Positions 45,201 through 56,800 of a DNA stretch of 64,000 nucleotides are shown piece after piece. The notes under the pieces were generated by a model. It did not search any database. It had not been told where the DNA came from and saw only the letters and a program-made list of their open reading frames with translations. A program made the position numbers and the translations under genes. Within the stretch, counting starts at the first letter, position 1; every line of letters starts with the position of its first letter. Source of the stretch: Halichondria panicea (Eukaryota; Porifera; Demospongiae; Suberitida; Halichondriidae); NCBI RefSeq assembly GCF_963675165.1, contig NC_087391.1:3584646-3648645 (forward strand). Reading direction: 5' to 3'.

Positions 45201-48200
45201 CCAAATAGCGCAACGAAATATATTAGAGACCATTCCATGAAATTTAAGTGCCTTAAAAATGTAGCGCTATACAGTAGTACGGTACTTAAATAAGATATTA
45301 GGCAGGATTCAGTACACTTAAGTGAAGGACACACGTATAAGTCATGTACATGTACATGTATTAACCTTACTTAATACTGACTATTATAATAACAATATTA
45401 CAAACCTCAGCTTGAGTACAGCCTAGATCGGTTAGAAGGGTTGTTAGTTGACCCCTACACTCAACTGGAGGAACATACATGTATGTAAGCTCACGTATAT
45501 CATTCAGCATTAGATAAAGCCCACACAAGCAACTCACATGAAGACTGTAACTTTAACAAGCTTAACAACTGGGTCTGTAAGAGAAGAAGGTCATACATAC
45601 ACATACATGGCATTTAGAATCTAAATTGTCAAATTACGAGAAATCAAAGGTACGTAGGAAACACGGGCATGTAAATGGAGATCATGGCCTATAATTACTG
45701 TTACTGTTGGTCGAAACTATACTTTTATTTACTTTTATTCTTCACAATTAAAATTAAACGGTACGTAGCTAGCAATACGTGTACGTACGTACATGTACTC
45801 CAAACATGTTGGTCTCACCTTCAACTGTTTTCTCACACTGGTGATTTGAGAGGTAGCAAAATGAGGAGGAAGGTTGGCTACAAGCAATGCAGACAAAAAA
45901 TAAACCAATTTTTCGTTCGCACGTTAAAAGGAATTTAATTGACAATGATGTACATTTACGTATGTACGTACTTACCATGCAAATGTTCGAAGGACTGCAG
46001 CACAGTATTTATGTACTTGGACCGTTGTTTGGCAATATTTGCGAGACACCCAACAGCAGTCATCAGGTTCACACTGCACATGCAATCACATGAAGAACCA
46101 GTGGTTGCATAGTAGTCACTATCTGACTATACACACACTGCAATGATAGTGCCCTAAATTTTCCAGTAACGAGCACACAAAGGACTGCACTTAGGGTTAG
46201 GGTAAACTGTTTGCTCATTAATTATTCATGGCTAGATCTAGTTATCGTGAGCAGCTAGAATGAGCTGGAAGTCCAGCTGAAATTCAGCAGTCATTAATTT
46301 TCATGGCTCGAATAGACACTTTTAGTATTATAGCTGAACTATTGGCAGGGCCACACGAAGAGTATTAAGGCTACTGAAAGCTCACAGGAGGCTGTTTGTC
46401 TTGGGTCTGACCACCATTTTAAGTATATCTCGTGAGGCCTACAAAGAAAAAACGCTTCGTGCTGCCCTCCAGTATGGTAAGAAGCATCGTATAAGACCAA
46501 GAACATATAGCTAGAAATTTGACTTCTTCCACTGGAAGATATTGAAGATGATACTCATCATACAGAATGCTTCGAACATTTACAAAAATCATTACGAATA
46601 GTCATGAGCAAACAGTTTACTGTAATCATGCATGTACATGTATGTGTACACATTTCCACATTTTAGACACAGAACATTTCCTCAGAGCCATTACTTGCCT
46701 TGATATGGAAGGCGAGGAGACTAGTGAGAGAAGAGTGCCAACAGTGGTACCAGCCTCCTCACGCAGCTCAGCCAGATTCAACAGGGGGTGGTCCATGGAC
46801 ACCTGGAGACAATTAGTGAAATTCAAAATAATGTGCGATTTTCAATTGCAGTTTTGGTATCTGAATCATCAATAGCACACACTTACAATGTCAAGAGACA
46901 CATCCAGCTCTTGTGATCTAGTAGGCTGTTCAGAATGCTATAACAAAAATGTTATGAGTATTAATGGACACACCCCATTATTATTATAACGCTAACTATC
47001 ATACCGGATCTTTCTTTGTCTGGCAGAGGATAAGCACCTCCATGAACTTGATAGCCATAGTCCGAACACTGCACAACAGAGAGAAAATAGAATTCAGTGC
47101 ACCAACACAGAGTGTAGAATATTCCTACCCATCATTTTCAGACTCTGATAAATCGCATACTCTTAACTTGAGCTCTTGGAGAGACTGTGGGAAAAATGAA
47201 GCTTTAGACATTTACACTATTCAACATAAAATATGAACATTGTCACCACTTAGAGGCACACTTTCGTGCACTAAATCAATAGACTCGGTGTAGTACTGCT
47301 CCATATCTACACAATTGTACCTCCCACATGTCTTGAACCTCATCTTCAATAGCACGTAGTTTAGAGACATGCTGAATGCAGAATGAAAGGAGACAGCACA
47401 ATTAACAGTATATACTGTACATGTACATGTGTATTACACAGCTTACAATTAGGGCTATCTTGTAGAGCTGCACAATGCACACAAGGAGTCTTTTGATGAC
47501 ATTCACCGAGTTATCGTCCATCATGTATGAGAGCATAGGAATTACTCTCACCAGCATTCCAGAGTCAGCTTTGCTGCACAGGGGAAGGACAGAAAAGCCA
47601 GCAAATACATTGAATGAGTCGCTAGCTGTGCCATTTTTCATTACAAAATTAATTACCGTATTTACTTGATTAAACGCCCTTCATATCAAAGTCTGTAGTC
47701 TGTTAAAACGAGATGGGCGCTTATTCGAAACGGGCGTTTATTGTTATGTCTACTCCAGAGTCTACTCCAAACTCTTGCGCAGCAGCAGCTATTATGCTCT
47801 TTTGGCTACTGCCACAGCTCTCAGCTTAAATCTTAAGTCGTAGGAGTGGTGTTTCTCCCTGTGTCGGTATCTCTCTCTCTCTGTTATCATAAATACTATC
47901 TATCATTCTATGCTGCCATGCTTGCAACTGGTTCCACATGCTAATTCAGCTCCGTCCACAGTGCCACGCCCCATATATGCATCTATGGGCGTTTATTGAC
48001 AAAGACAGAGCTTTACCATGGGCATTTAAACGAGATGGGCGTTTAATCAAGGAGGGCATTTAATCAAGTAAATACGGTATACACATGCAATATACACGTA
48101 CTGTACATCAACAAAATTAATGCACTTAATAATGATCGATAATTAAATGATAGGCCTTTGTCCATGATTATGTATAAGTAGGTCATACTATTAATTGATG

Positions 48201-50603
48201 TCCGGTTACCATGCATCCTCCATGAAAGCCACCACAAATTTCCTCACATCCGCCGACTGATCTCCCTGGAAAGCTATTACCTCCTGAAAAGAGAACACAA
48301 AACACGACTAATTCAGTGGTACCAATAAGAGAGTGTACGTTAGAAGTCTCAAGATACTTTACATGTCAAGTTAGCACCCACACACCTGATACAGGAACCT
48401 TACTTACAGAAGGCATTACTCACCTCCAGAAAACTGTCGAGTAAGCTGGGGTCTTTTTTTAGTATCAGTTCTTTCACCTGCAGCAAATATCCACATGTAA
48501 TAGTATGACATAACCGTTTAATGGAGATGTGCCCCACTGGTTGGTACTAGACAAAAATGAAAGCACCACGGTGATGCCTCGGTGGAGGTGTCAAAGCTAT
48601 ATATCATAAAGCTACTAGCTATTAGCAATAGCTTTTACACACATTATGATTATCATGATGAACATTTTTGCATTATGCTGCATGCAGGCAGAATCCAGAA
48701 TCACAGAGAAATTCGAAGCACAAATGATCGACCATGATTGTTGTTAAAAAGGATCGATGCCAAAAATCCTTAATGGCTGTATCAGCAGAGCCTTGCAGCT
48801 CTATTCTCACTTTTGCAGCTACCAATAGCTAGCATTTTAGTGCAGAGCTAACTACTGAGTAGAGTAGCAACACTCCATGGACAAGTTTTATTACGCACTC
48901 TTCTGAAACGCTGCAATGGCATTCCAAGTACGCAAAACTAGGCACAACTCGAGAACAAAGCATTATTTTGCAATTCACGAATTAAAACATCTAAAAGCCT
49001 ACAGAAACTCTTGCTTGCACTTCATTGATCCTTGAGCAACTGTAGCAGTCTACATAGACAGACAGACAGACAGACACACACACACACACTACCGTGTACC
49101 TCGCTTGCGCATGCGCACCGAGGCCTAATAACCACCACTACACAAAACTTCTAGGCCTAGTTTACTGAGACAAAATGTGTGTTGAATTGAAAGCGAGTGT
49201 TGAAAACGGCTACCACTTGGCAAAAATTCTAGGCACATAGAACTGTATCCCTGCTGCATGTGGACCGATTGGTATTAAGAACATTGCCTTGTGAAATTTT
49301 AGTATACTTTATATGGGTACCTTTGGCGATTTGCCGAGCAGGTGAAGATCGCCAAAGACTCATGGTGATGCACATTCAATAATGCTATGCAGTATGATTG
49401 ATTTAAAAATCGCCAATTATACTTCTGAATCAACAAGTGCAAACATTTTGGGGGGAAATGGGGAGAAGTAGGGTCTAAGCTGCTCAACGACATAAATGAC
49501 AATCGGACATACGGAAGGTTGGGCCACGCCCAACTACTTGTCATACAGCTTGTTGATAAGTCAACTGGAGCGGTAGGAATAAACACTAACTGTTGCTATG
49601 AACCTAAGTGTTTGTTAAGGTAGGAGGGTGTGGCTATGTTTGAGCATGCTCAGTTAAGAAAACAATGGCAATGTGACCTCCGCACCTAAGAAGGCGTTAC
49701 CGTAGCTTCCACCGTTGCAAACAATCCTGACATCCAATGTGCTCAATCACAGTGATGTGTTCTCTGTGTAGGCTGATTTAAATGCGAGGGGAAAAGATTA
49801 GTTAGGGACCACGACGACAGCGACAGTACGCTATCACTAGTTTGTCCTGTGGAACTAGTTCTCTAGATTATCTCGCTGAAGAACGTGAGAAGATGAACAA
49901 AAAATGATTTTAGTTTTGCTGTTTATAAGTTTTTCATACGATGTACAATTCAGTTCATATTTCGCAACAAATGTCACAAGTGATACGGGCAATAGGGTGA
50001 GATCCAGAGGGGAGTTTTTGTGTTTTTGACCTAACCCTACTATTAGGTAGTGCTAATCATTGACATACAGATGTATATGTACGCGCACTGTACAAGGTCA
50101 GACTACGAAAGTAACGTGAGAATACCTGGTAAGGAAGGGGATGGTACGAGTAACAATTGTGTATGCTGTTAGTTGTACCTTATGCAAACAGTTTAAAGCC
50201 ATCCCAGAAAGCTGCGCTTCGTTCAGCAAGCCAACAACCTAGAGCAGAGACAACAATTCACGACAGTTACACAGATCAGAGTGACATTTATTTATTTCGA
50301 CTGATACTCCCAGATATGTGTAATGTTTGTATTTGTTTTAGCGGTTTTGATTCCAGAACATTTCAACATGTAGTCATTGTTCTTACCATTAATCTACTAG
50401 TACAAAATAAAAACGCAAACTCAGAATAAACCACTGCAGAGCATAAACCACTGCAGAGCTTAATGCTACTTGATAGCAGCTGGTTGTGCTAAGATCTAGT
50501 TGATGGGCTCCTAATGGAGTAGATCTACCTTGGCTCTTGTAGGCTGTGCCTCTTGAGATTCTTCATCTTCTTGTCTAGCACCAAGTGGAACGAATCCAGA
50601 CAT
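36292..50603 (-). CDS. SYMPK: Symplekin, scaffold of the mRNA 3'-end cleavage/polyadenylation machinery
   Basis: Forty-four exons join in frame to 1215 residues (human about 1274). Exons: 50603-50529, 50238-50179, 48477-48424, 48283-48210, 47573-47447, 47371-47321, 47184-47129, 47068-47005, 46937-46887, 46802-46699, 46073-45976, 45877-45819, 45574-45538, 45464-45406, 45060-45011, 44909-44846, 44690-44594, 44213-44080, 43813-43718, 43535-43392, 43061-42912, 42804-42771, 42619-42582, 42465-42445, 42306-42195, 42032-42004, 41938-41881, 41728-41548, 41476-41395, 41255-41133, 40990-40922, 40815-40737, 40527-40434, 40383-40314, 39948-39840, 39164-39064, 39008-38918, 38857-38750, 38671-38562, 38385-38308, 38214-38167, 37921-37853, 36723-36664, 36471-36292. 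Family landmarks are N-terminal HEAT text ([18 protein letters not shown]), [16 protein letters not shown] and the C-terminal block [12 protein letters not shown]. It works with CPSF and CstF in the nucleus. Intron 10 is GC-AG; exons 24 and 26 are 21 and 29 nt. Confidence 0.95.
36853..37001. repeat. TACCGTA MITE in symplekin intron 42
   Basis: TACCGTATATAGTGGGATATTT and ..AAAATTACCCGCTATACGGTA form terminal inverted repeats of a 149-bp unit. Confidence 0.8.
37010..37545 (-). repeat. TTAA-type MITE relative, inverted, in symplekin intron 42
   Basis: In reverse it carries blocks of the 10543 and 46189 elements: ATGAGCAAACGG..TTACCGTAACC, GGAAAGCTTAGGTAC and TATACGATGCTTCTTAC. The outer end is degenerate. 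Confidence 0.65.
45104..45285. repeat. TACCGTA-family MITE in symplekin intron 14
   Basis: TACCGTATAGCGCAACATTTTC at one end and ..TAGCGCTATACAGTAGTACGG at the other. The right end is diverged. Confidence 0.65.
46189..46630. repeat. TTAA-type MITE, copy 2, in symplekin intron 10
   Basis: It shares long blocks with 10543-10945: GTTTGCTCATTAATTATTCA, AGCTAGAATGAGCTGGAAGT, CATGGCTCGAATAGACA and AAGGCTACTGAAAGCTCACA. The end is CATGAGCAAACAGTTTACTG. Confidence 0.8.
47654..48079. repeat. TACCGTATTTACTTG element in symplekin intron 4
   Basis: TACCGTATTTACTTGATTA at the left is perfectly mirrored by TAATCAAGTAAATACGGTA at the right, with repeated AAACGCCC/GGGCGTTTA text inside. A 426-bp non-coding TIR unit. 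Confidence 0.85.
48572..49125 (+). repeat. TGCCTCGGTGGAG element in symplekin intron 2
   Basis: It starts ATGCCTCGGTGGAGGTGTCA and ends after a (GACA)n(CA)n tract with ..GCGCACCGAGGC, giving short inverted ends (TGCCTCGGTG / CACCGAGGC). It matches 51412-51915 over most of its length. Confidence 0.85.
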
Positions 50604-50892
50604 GACTAACCTTCTCTTAGGAGCAAAAAGAGGTCTTCAGCAAGCAGTAATGTACCTGTACCACTCCAGAGTACATTTATACACCTGTACTTAAAAAATT
50701 AATGATTGACACATGTGCGCGTACAGTGCCAAAAGAGTTAACTTACAGACGGTCAAAGTTTGTTACCATGGTGAATACCAATTTTTAACCTGTTTTAGAC
50801 TCAATATACTTCCGCTATCAAGAGCTAGAAAGAGGTTTGATTCACCCTTTTTACCTGGTACTCCCTGTGCTGTTTCTGCTGTTTGGAACAAA
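50604..50892. promoter_or_regulatory. Bidirectional promoter symplekin / coiled-coil gene
   Basis: The start codons of the two genes are 289 bp apart and divergent. The spacer has an ACTTCCGC box (ETS-type core) near 50810. Shared regulation is inferred from spacing only. Confidence 0.6.
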
Positions 50893-53800
50893 ATGAGCTT
50901 AGTCTTAGGTGCTGCATCTAACTTGTCTGTTGTTGAACTGACAGCTGATGTGAACAGTACAGTGGAACAGCTCAAGGAGCTGGGTAAATTAATAATTAAT
51001 TTTGTTCTTTCTAGTATGTACGTCCTCGAGTACATCCTAAGATTTATCAATGGTAGATCTAGCACAATAGAATTCAAAAATGCATGCCCAATTTTATTTT
51101 TTCAGATGCCCAACTGAGAAGCAGAGGGAAAGTGGACCCTGGTTCCATTTATATTGATGAAATCATTGCAGCATTCAGGGAACTAGTAGGTTAACAGTAT
51201 TAAGTGATTAATTAAGTACACGTAGATATTCTTTCAGACAAGGTAACAGCATGCCCAAAGAGTCCTTCCAAATGCAGCTATATAGCTACCATGCACTGTG
51301 CGAGGTATCTAGCTGAAATAAGTTCCTTCTCAAAATTATAAAATAAAAAGTGCTTAAATTTGAAATTCGAGTACAAAGAACAGTTAAGTATGCAGCTTAA
51401 AATGAAAGCACCATGCCTCGGTGGAGATGCCAAAGCTACATAACATAAAACTACTAGACACACTGTACTTATCATGCATTACTGCATGCAAACTCGAAGA
51501 GTGGGTAATGATCAACCATGATGGTTATTAAAAACGATCGATGCCAAAAGTTCAAGTCTAAAACTAATGGCTGCATCAGCAGAGCCTTACAGCTCTCTTC
51601 TGATTCTTGCAGCTACCTGTAGCTAGCGTTCTAGTGCAGAGCTAACTACTAAGTAGAGTAGCAACACTCGGTAAACAAGTTTTGCTATGCACTCTTCTGA
51701 AAAGGCTGCAATGGCATTCCAAGTTAGGCATAACTCGAGAACGAAGCATTATGTTGCAAGTCCACGAAGGAAAACATGACTAGAAGCCTATAGAAACTCT
51801 TACTTGAATGTCATTGATCCTTGAGCAGATGTAGCAGTCTACACACACAGACAGACGACACACAAACACACTACCGTATACCTCGCTTGTGCATGTGCAC
51901 CGAGGCATGATTAAGATTCGCTTATAATTGAGTAAGCGTAATAATTCTACGGTACTCTTACGTATTCTAGGATACTAAAAGACACAAGGCGCATGAATTA
52001 CTGGAGACAGAGACCATCAAGGCCAGCATCCTTAGGCACAGACTGGCTAACTTTCCTCACAAACTCAAGGCTGAAATCAATGGTCAGCATTGCTTGTCCC
52101 CCTCTCTCTGTACATGCAATAAATTATACATGTATTAGTGTTAGTTTGTCAATCATACATTTAGTAGAAACTGGGTCACTTTAAAGCAATCTTTTAAAAT
52201 CCTGTTACATGTAGATCTAATACAGTCAGCTCGAGATACTAATGAAGCTGAAATGAGGCGGTTGCAAGTGAGTGATTATTCTAACACACAGCACGTGTTC
52301 ATGTCTCTTCATTATAGTCTGAGCTAAAAGACATCGATGAGGAGGCAGATCAGTCAGAAAAAACACATGAAGTGTTGAAATTACACAATGAAGTATTAGA
52401 GTGAGTCATTTGCATTGGCTATAATCATTTGTGTATCGTATGGCCATGTATTGTACATGTAGGTCACAACAAACCAGCTTGAAGTCCAAGCACTCAAGCA
52501 TGGTGAAGAAACTCAATGATTGTATGGGGAAGAAATCAAAGTAAGCACTTCTTACATATCACATGTACAATTCTCGTTGTGACTAACGTAATTGACCAGG
52601 ATGCAGATTAAATTGAATGAGACCCAAGACAAGCTTAATAGCACTAACACAGAGGTATAATTATACATGTACATGTACATGTAATATTATGCTCATGCAT
52701 GCTCTGATTCTGTAACAAAGATAATGATGCGTTCAAGTCTACTATTTTAACTGTGTAGATACAGCGACTAGAGTCTGAAATGATGAAATTAGAACAAGAC
52801 ATGATCCAGGCTAAACTTCAGTTCGATCATGAGAGGAGTAAGCTCTCTCAACAAACAGTGAGTATATGATACTGTACATTCTTGAGTTAAACCATAGATA
52901 CAAGAGAGAGGGATTGGAAACAAGGTCACGTGCACCAATACTCTTACAGTAAATTGAGTGGCCGATCCGCATTATATGCACTAACCCTCAAATTGGTAGA
53001 TAAAGAAGGCAAATACCGAGGTAAGCCAGGCTGGTTAGAGAGCATTATTAATGCATGTATCTGTCATTACTTAATATTGTTGGGTGGCTAGGTCTGTCTA
53101 AAAATGACGGTAGTTACCATTGTGGAGGTGTTTTTGGAGTTTATCTCGCCTGTAGTACTGCTGTCTGTACACGTAGGGCTAGAAAACTGGATGAGGAGAT
53201 AGTTCCTTATTTTCTCTATTGCTTCAGCTAGTTTAATGTGTTTGCTAGGTTCTTTGTGAGGGGGCTGCAACCAAGAGCTTGTACTTTTGGAAGTTCTGAA
53301 GTAGTGGTTTCAATTCTAAAAAGCTTATTTTATTTGCTTTCTAGTGAAACTAGTCTTCCAAACTGAATAAAGTGCCTATGCCTTTTTTGTCCACAGATCT
53401 GTTGCGTCATCGGGGTAAACCTTGCAGAGAAAGAATACCAACATTAGCTAAATGTATGACTACCTTAAGGTGACATATTTTCGCGTGTATTAATTTCAGC
53501 TATTTCTGTGAATGAGAGTAAAATCGCAAAAATTAGTACTCGCAAATAATTGGCCGCCCTCTTGTTTAATGTATCCAGATCGACATTTCGCAAAAAATTA
53601 TACCAGCAAAATGTACAAAACTGTAAAAACGCAAACAAATCTACCTGTGAAAATACGTCACCTTAAGGTATGTGCCTTACTAGCACCACAGATTCAAGAT
53701 GTTAGCATAGCTGGGCGTGGCCCAGCCACTGTTTTGTGTGTACACTATTGCTATAAGCCACGCCCACCATACTTCCGTCTAACGAGGGTAGTACATGTAA

Positions 53801-56800
53801 ATTAAGTTTACATGACCTCGTTTCCAATCCCTCTCTCTTATGGTTAATTACAATGTATGACGTAGCTACCTATTCGAATTTTCTAGTTTTAAAGGTGTTA
53901 TTGGCTAGATCAATCGAAGTATAATTACTTGAGCAGGCCGTATGATAAGTTCTCCTATTGATAAATTTGTATAGAACGTACCCTACATGTATGTTGTATC
54001 AGGCGGACGCCAATGAGAAATGTGCTGAAAAGAATGCCGAGAACCAAAGTCTTACAAAGTGAGTTCTCCTCATAGAGTGCTGCTCTGTTTCACTTGTTAC
54101 CATTCCAGGGAACTTAATAACCTCAAATCAGAAGTTGTTGAGACTGCTCTTATTGTCTGTGACAAAAATAAGGTGCTTTTATAAATGCTACCATCATAAT
54201 TATAGCTATGTTTCCAACTTTAGCACATACAGTAACATGCACATGCATGTACATCTAGATCAAACGAATCTTTTCTGTCTATTCCTTCTCGCACAAAAAC
54301 TAGTTCAAACTCACCCAACTAGTGTGTACATGTACTTGTTTTCAGTTTATACCTCTATAATCCAGGCACTACATGATGTAGAGGCTAGTATTCGCATGCT
54401 AACCGCTCTGGAGGATGAGCTCAAAAGGAAGCTTGAAGAGGGAGAGGAGAAGACCAAGAGATTGCAGAAGAGTTGGTAAGAGTGTGCCTTAGTATGTTCA
54501 GTAGATGTAGATGTAGATGTCTAAAACCGAACTTACATGTATAGCCCGAGGTGTGTGGGCGGCCACGTGTGTTATAGTCGTGTATATAATTATGTAGTCT
54601 GTCAACACAACAGGGCAGATTTAAGACTAAGAAGCGTACTTGTATACACAGCTAAAATTCGAGAAATTTTAATAGCAGTTGTGAACGTGCGCCTTCGTAG
54701 ATAGACTGTGCAGCACACTACAAAGCACACGCGGCTGTATTCATGCGAATGGCACAGCTTTGTTTCTTCTGAATCTGCTGTGATCTAGTCCCTTTGCTCT
54801 GCCACTAGGCTTCATCACTTATTTCCAATACTACTTCACATTTATTGCTAGACATGCTAAACATGTTACAACCACGTCGATAGTTTCATTACCGTATAGC
54901 GTGTAATTTTCGTGGGGCAAAATATTCGTGGTTTTCGTGGTTGGAGGTCTGACCACGAATATTTTACCTACAAATAAAGCAACCTTGCCTACCTTTACCT
55001 GCAGTGCAAGCTCCAACCATGAAAATATTACCCACGAAATGTCTCGATATTGCTGAACCACGAATTTTGTCCCCCGAAAATTACCCGCTATACGGTATCA
55101 CCTCAGTGCTTTAGTTACTATGCTATCATGAGCTTGCTGTATAGCTGTATTTACATGCGTACATGTATAGTAGGTTTGCATTTTCCTACATAATTATTTG
55201 CTTGTGTAGCCAATTTGAGACACAGCATGAAGTCAACATCTATGTTCACATTAGCAAACCCTCAGTTATAATTATAATAATGTCTGTACCTGCAGCACGA
55301 GTACAGAGCAGGAGACAGTCAAGATGAGGGCAGATTTTGCCAGTAAGAAAGCAGTTATGCTGGAAAAGACTCTACTGGTATGCATAATCTGATTGATCAA
55401 TGAACGTCAATGTACCCCGGGCCCCCCCCTCATTGTATAGTTTCAGAAGGAGTTCGAGTCAGAGGCTGTTACAATAACAAAACTTCAGGAAGTGAAGAAA
55501 GCCTTGAAGAGAGGTATGTATGTACATGTATTTTATGACAGGCCCTTATACTCTTATACCGTATATTAAGTGTATGATCTCAATCGTATGCTCTAGATCA
55601 CAAGCTTGCTCAAGAGGGCAGTGCTATGCAGTCCAGGGCGCTCAAAGGCATACTGGAGAAGTGAGAGATATTTCTGAAAACATGTAGTGTCACTAGATAG
55701 CACTGTACTCTACCGAGATTACACCCCACCAAAATTGTTTGCTACATGTATGCAGCAGCTTAGTGGGATGGGCTTATTTTCAAAACGGTAGTTTTTGTCT
55801 CCAATTTACGTCCAGTTGTTTGCCTATAAACTCTGAGTAAATGCAATGAATGCAAAACAATGTTAGTGGGGATGATGTAGATTGGTATAAAACGTTCATT
55901 ATAGAAAAGAGTACATGCCATCATCATTATCATCGGGGTCTGCATCAGGGAAGGTTGTTCCTTGTCTCTACAACTTTACAATTATATCCAACAATCTTCG
56001 AAGATATTACGCTCTTCTAACAAGCTTGACAAACTGTATGAACTGATTCACTCTCAAATACCGTAAAATGACACTACATTGTAGCCTATGCAAGAAGAAT
56101 TTTTGGGGTGGGCGTAAAAGTAGCACGTGTCTATATGTGTGTACACTGTTGGTGCACTGTTACATACATGCATATACCAGTAGTGTGTTATTGTGTACTC
56201 AAGGATTGAATAATGTCTACAATGCATGTAGTGTGAATGGGTCCAAGCGCACACTCCTCTACCAAGCAGAGGAGGGGGCCAAACTGGAGGCCGAGAACAA
56301 GGATCTCCATTTCAGAATAGCACAGCTCAAAGAGTCCCATGCGTGAGTAGTAGATGTACATGATACTGTACAGCTTAATCACATGCGTCGTTACTTACTT
56401 ACTTACATAGTGTGAATGTTCAACTTCTGAAAGATGAGATGACTGATGGAAAAGTTGCAATGGACAAGGAAAGAAAAACAAGGTACTTTCTACAGTGACT
56501 TGTGCTTTTTGCTGGGCGTGCATTTCTTGAATTAAATATTCTTATAATTATTTCTCCAGTATATACCTATCCATGTATTGTACATTATACATGCATCTGG
56601 AAGGGCTTAGGTTATACATTGTACATGTACTTATTTATGCATTAAAGAGTAGCCTACTACATGTGTAGGGTGACTACAGTAGACAGGTTTCACTGAAGTA
56701 TTGTTCAGTTGATTTAATGTTTACATGTAGAGATGTTTGTGCTATCATTCAGTCAATCACCCATCATAAGTGTTGTCCTCCCTTACTACATGTATGTAGG

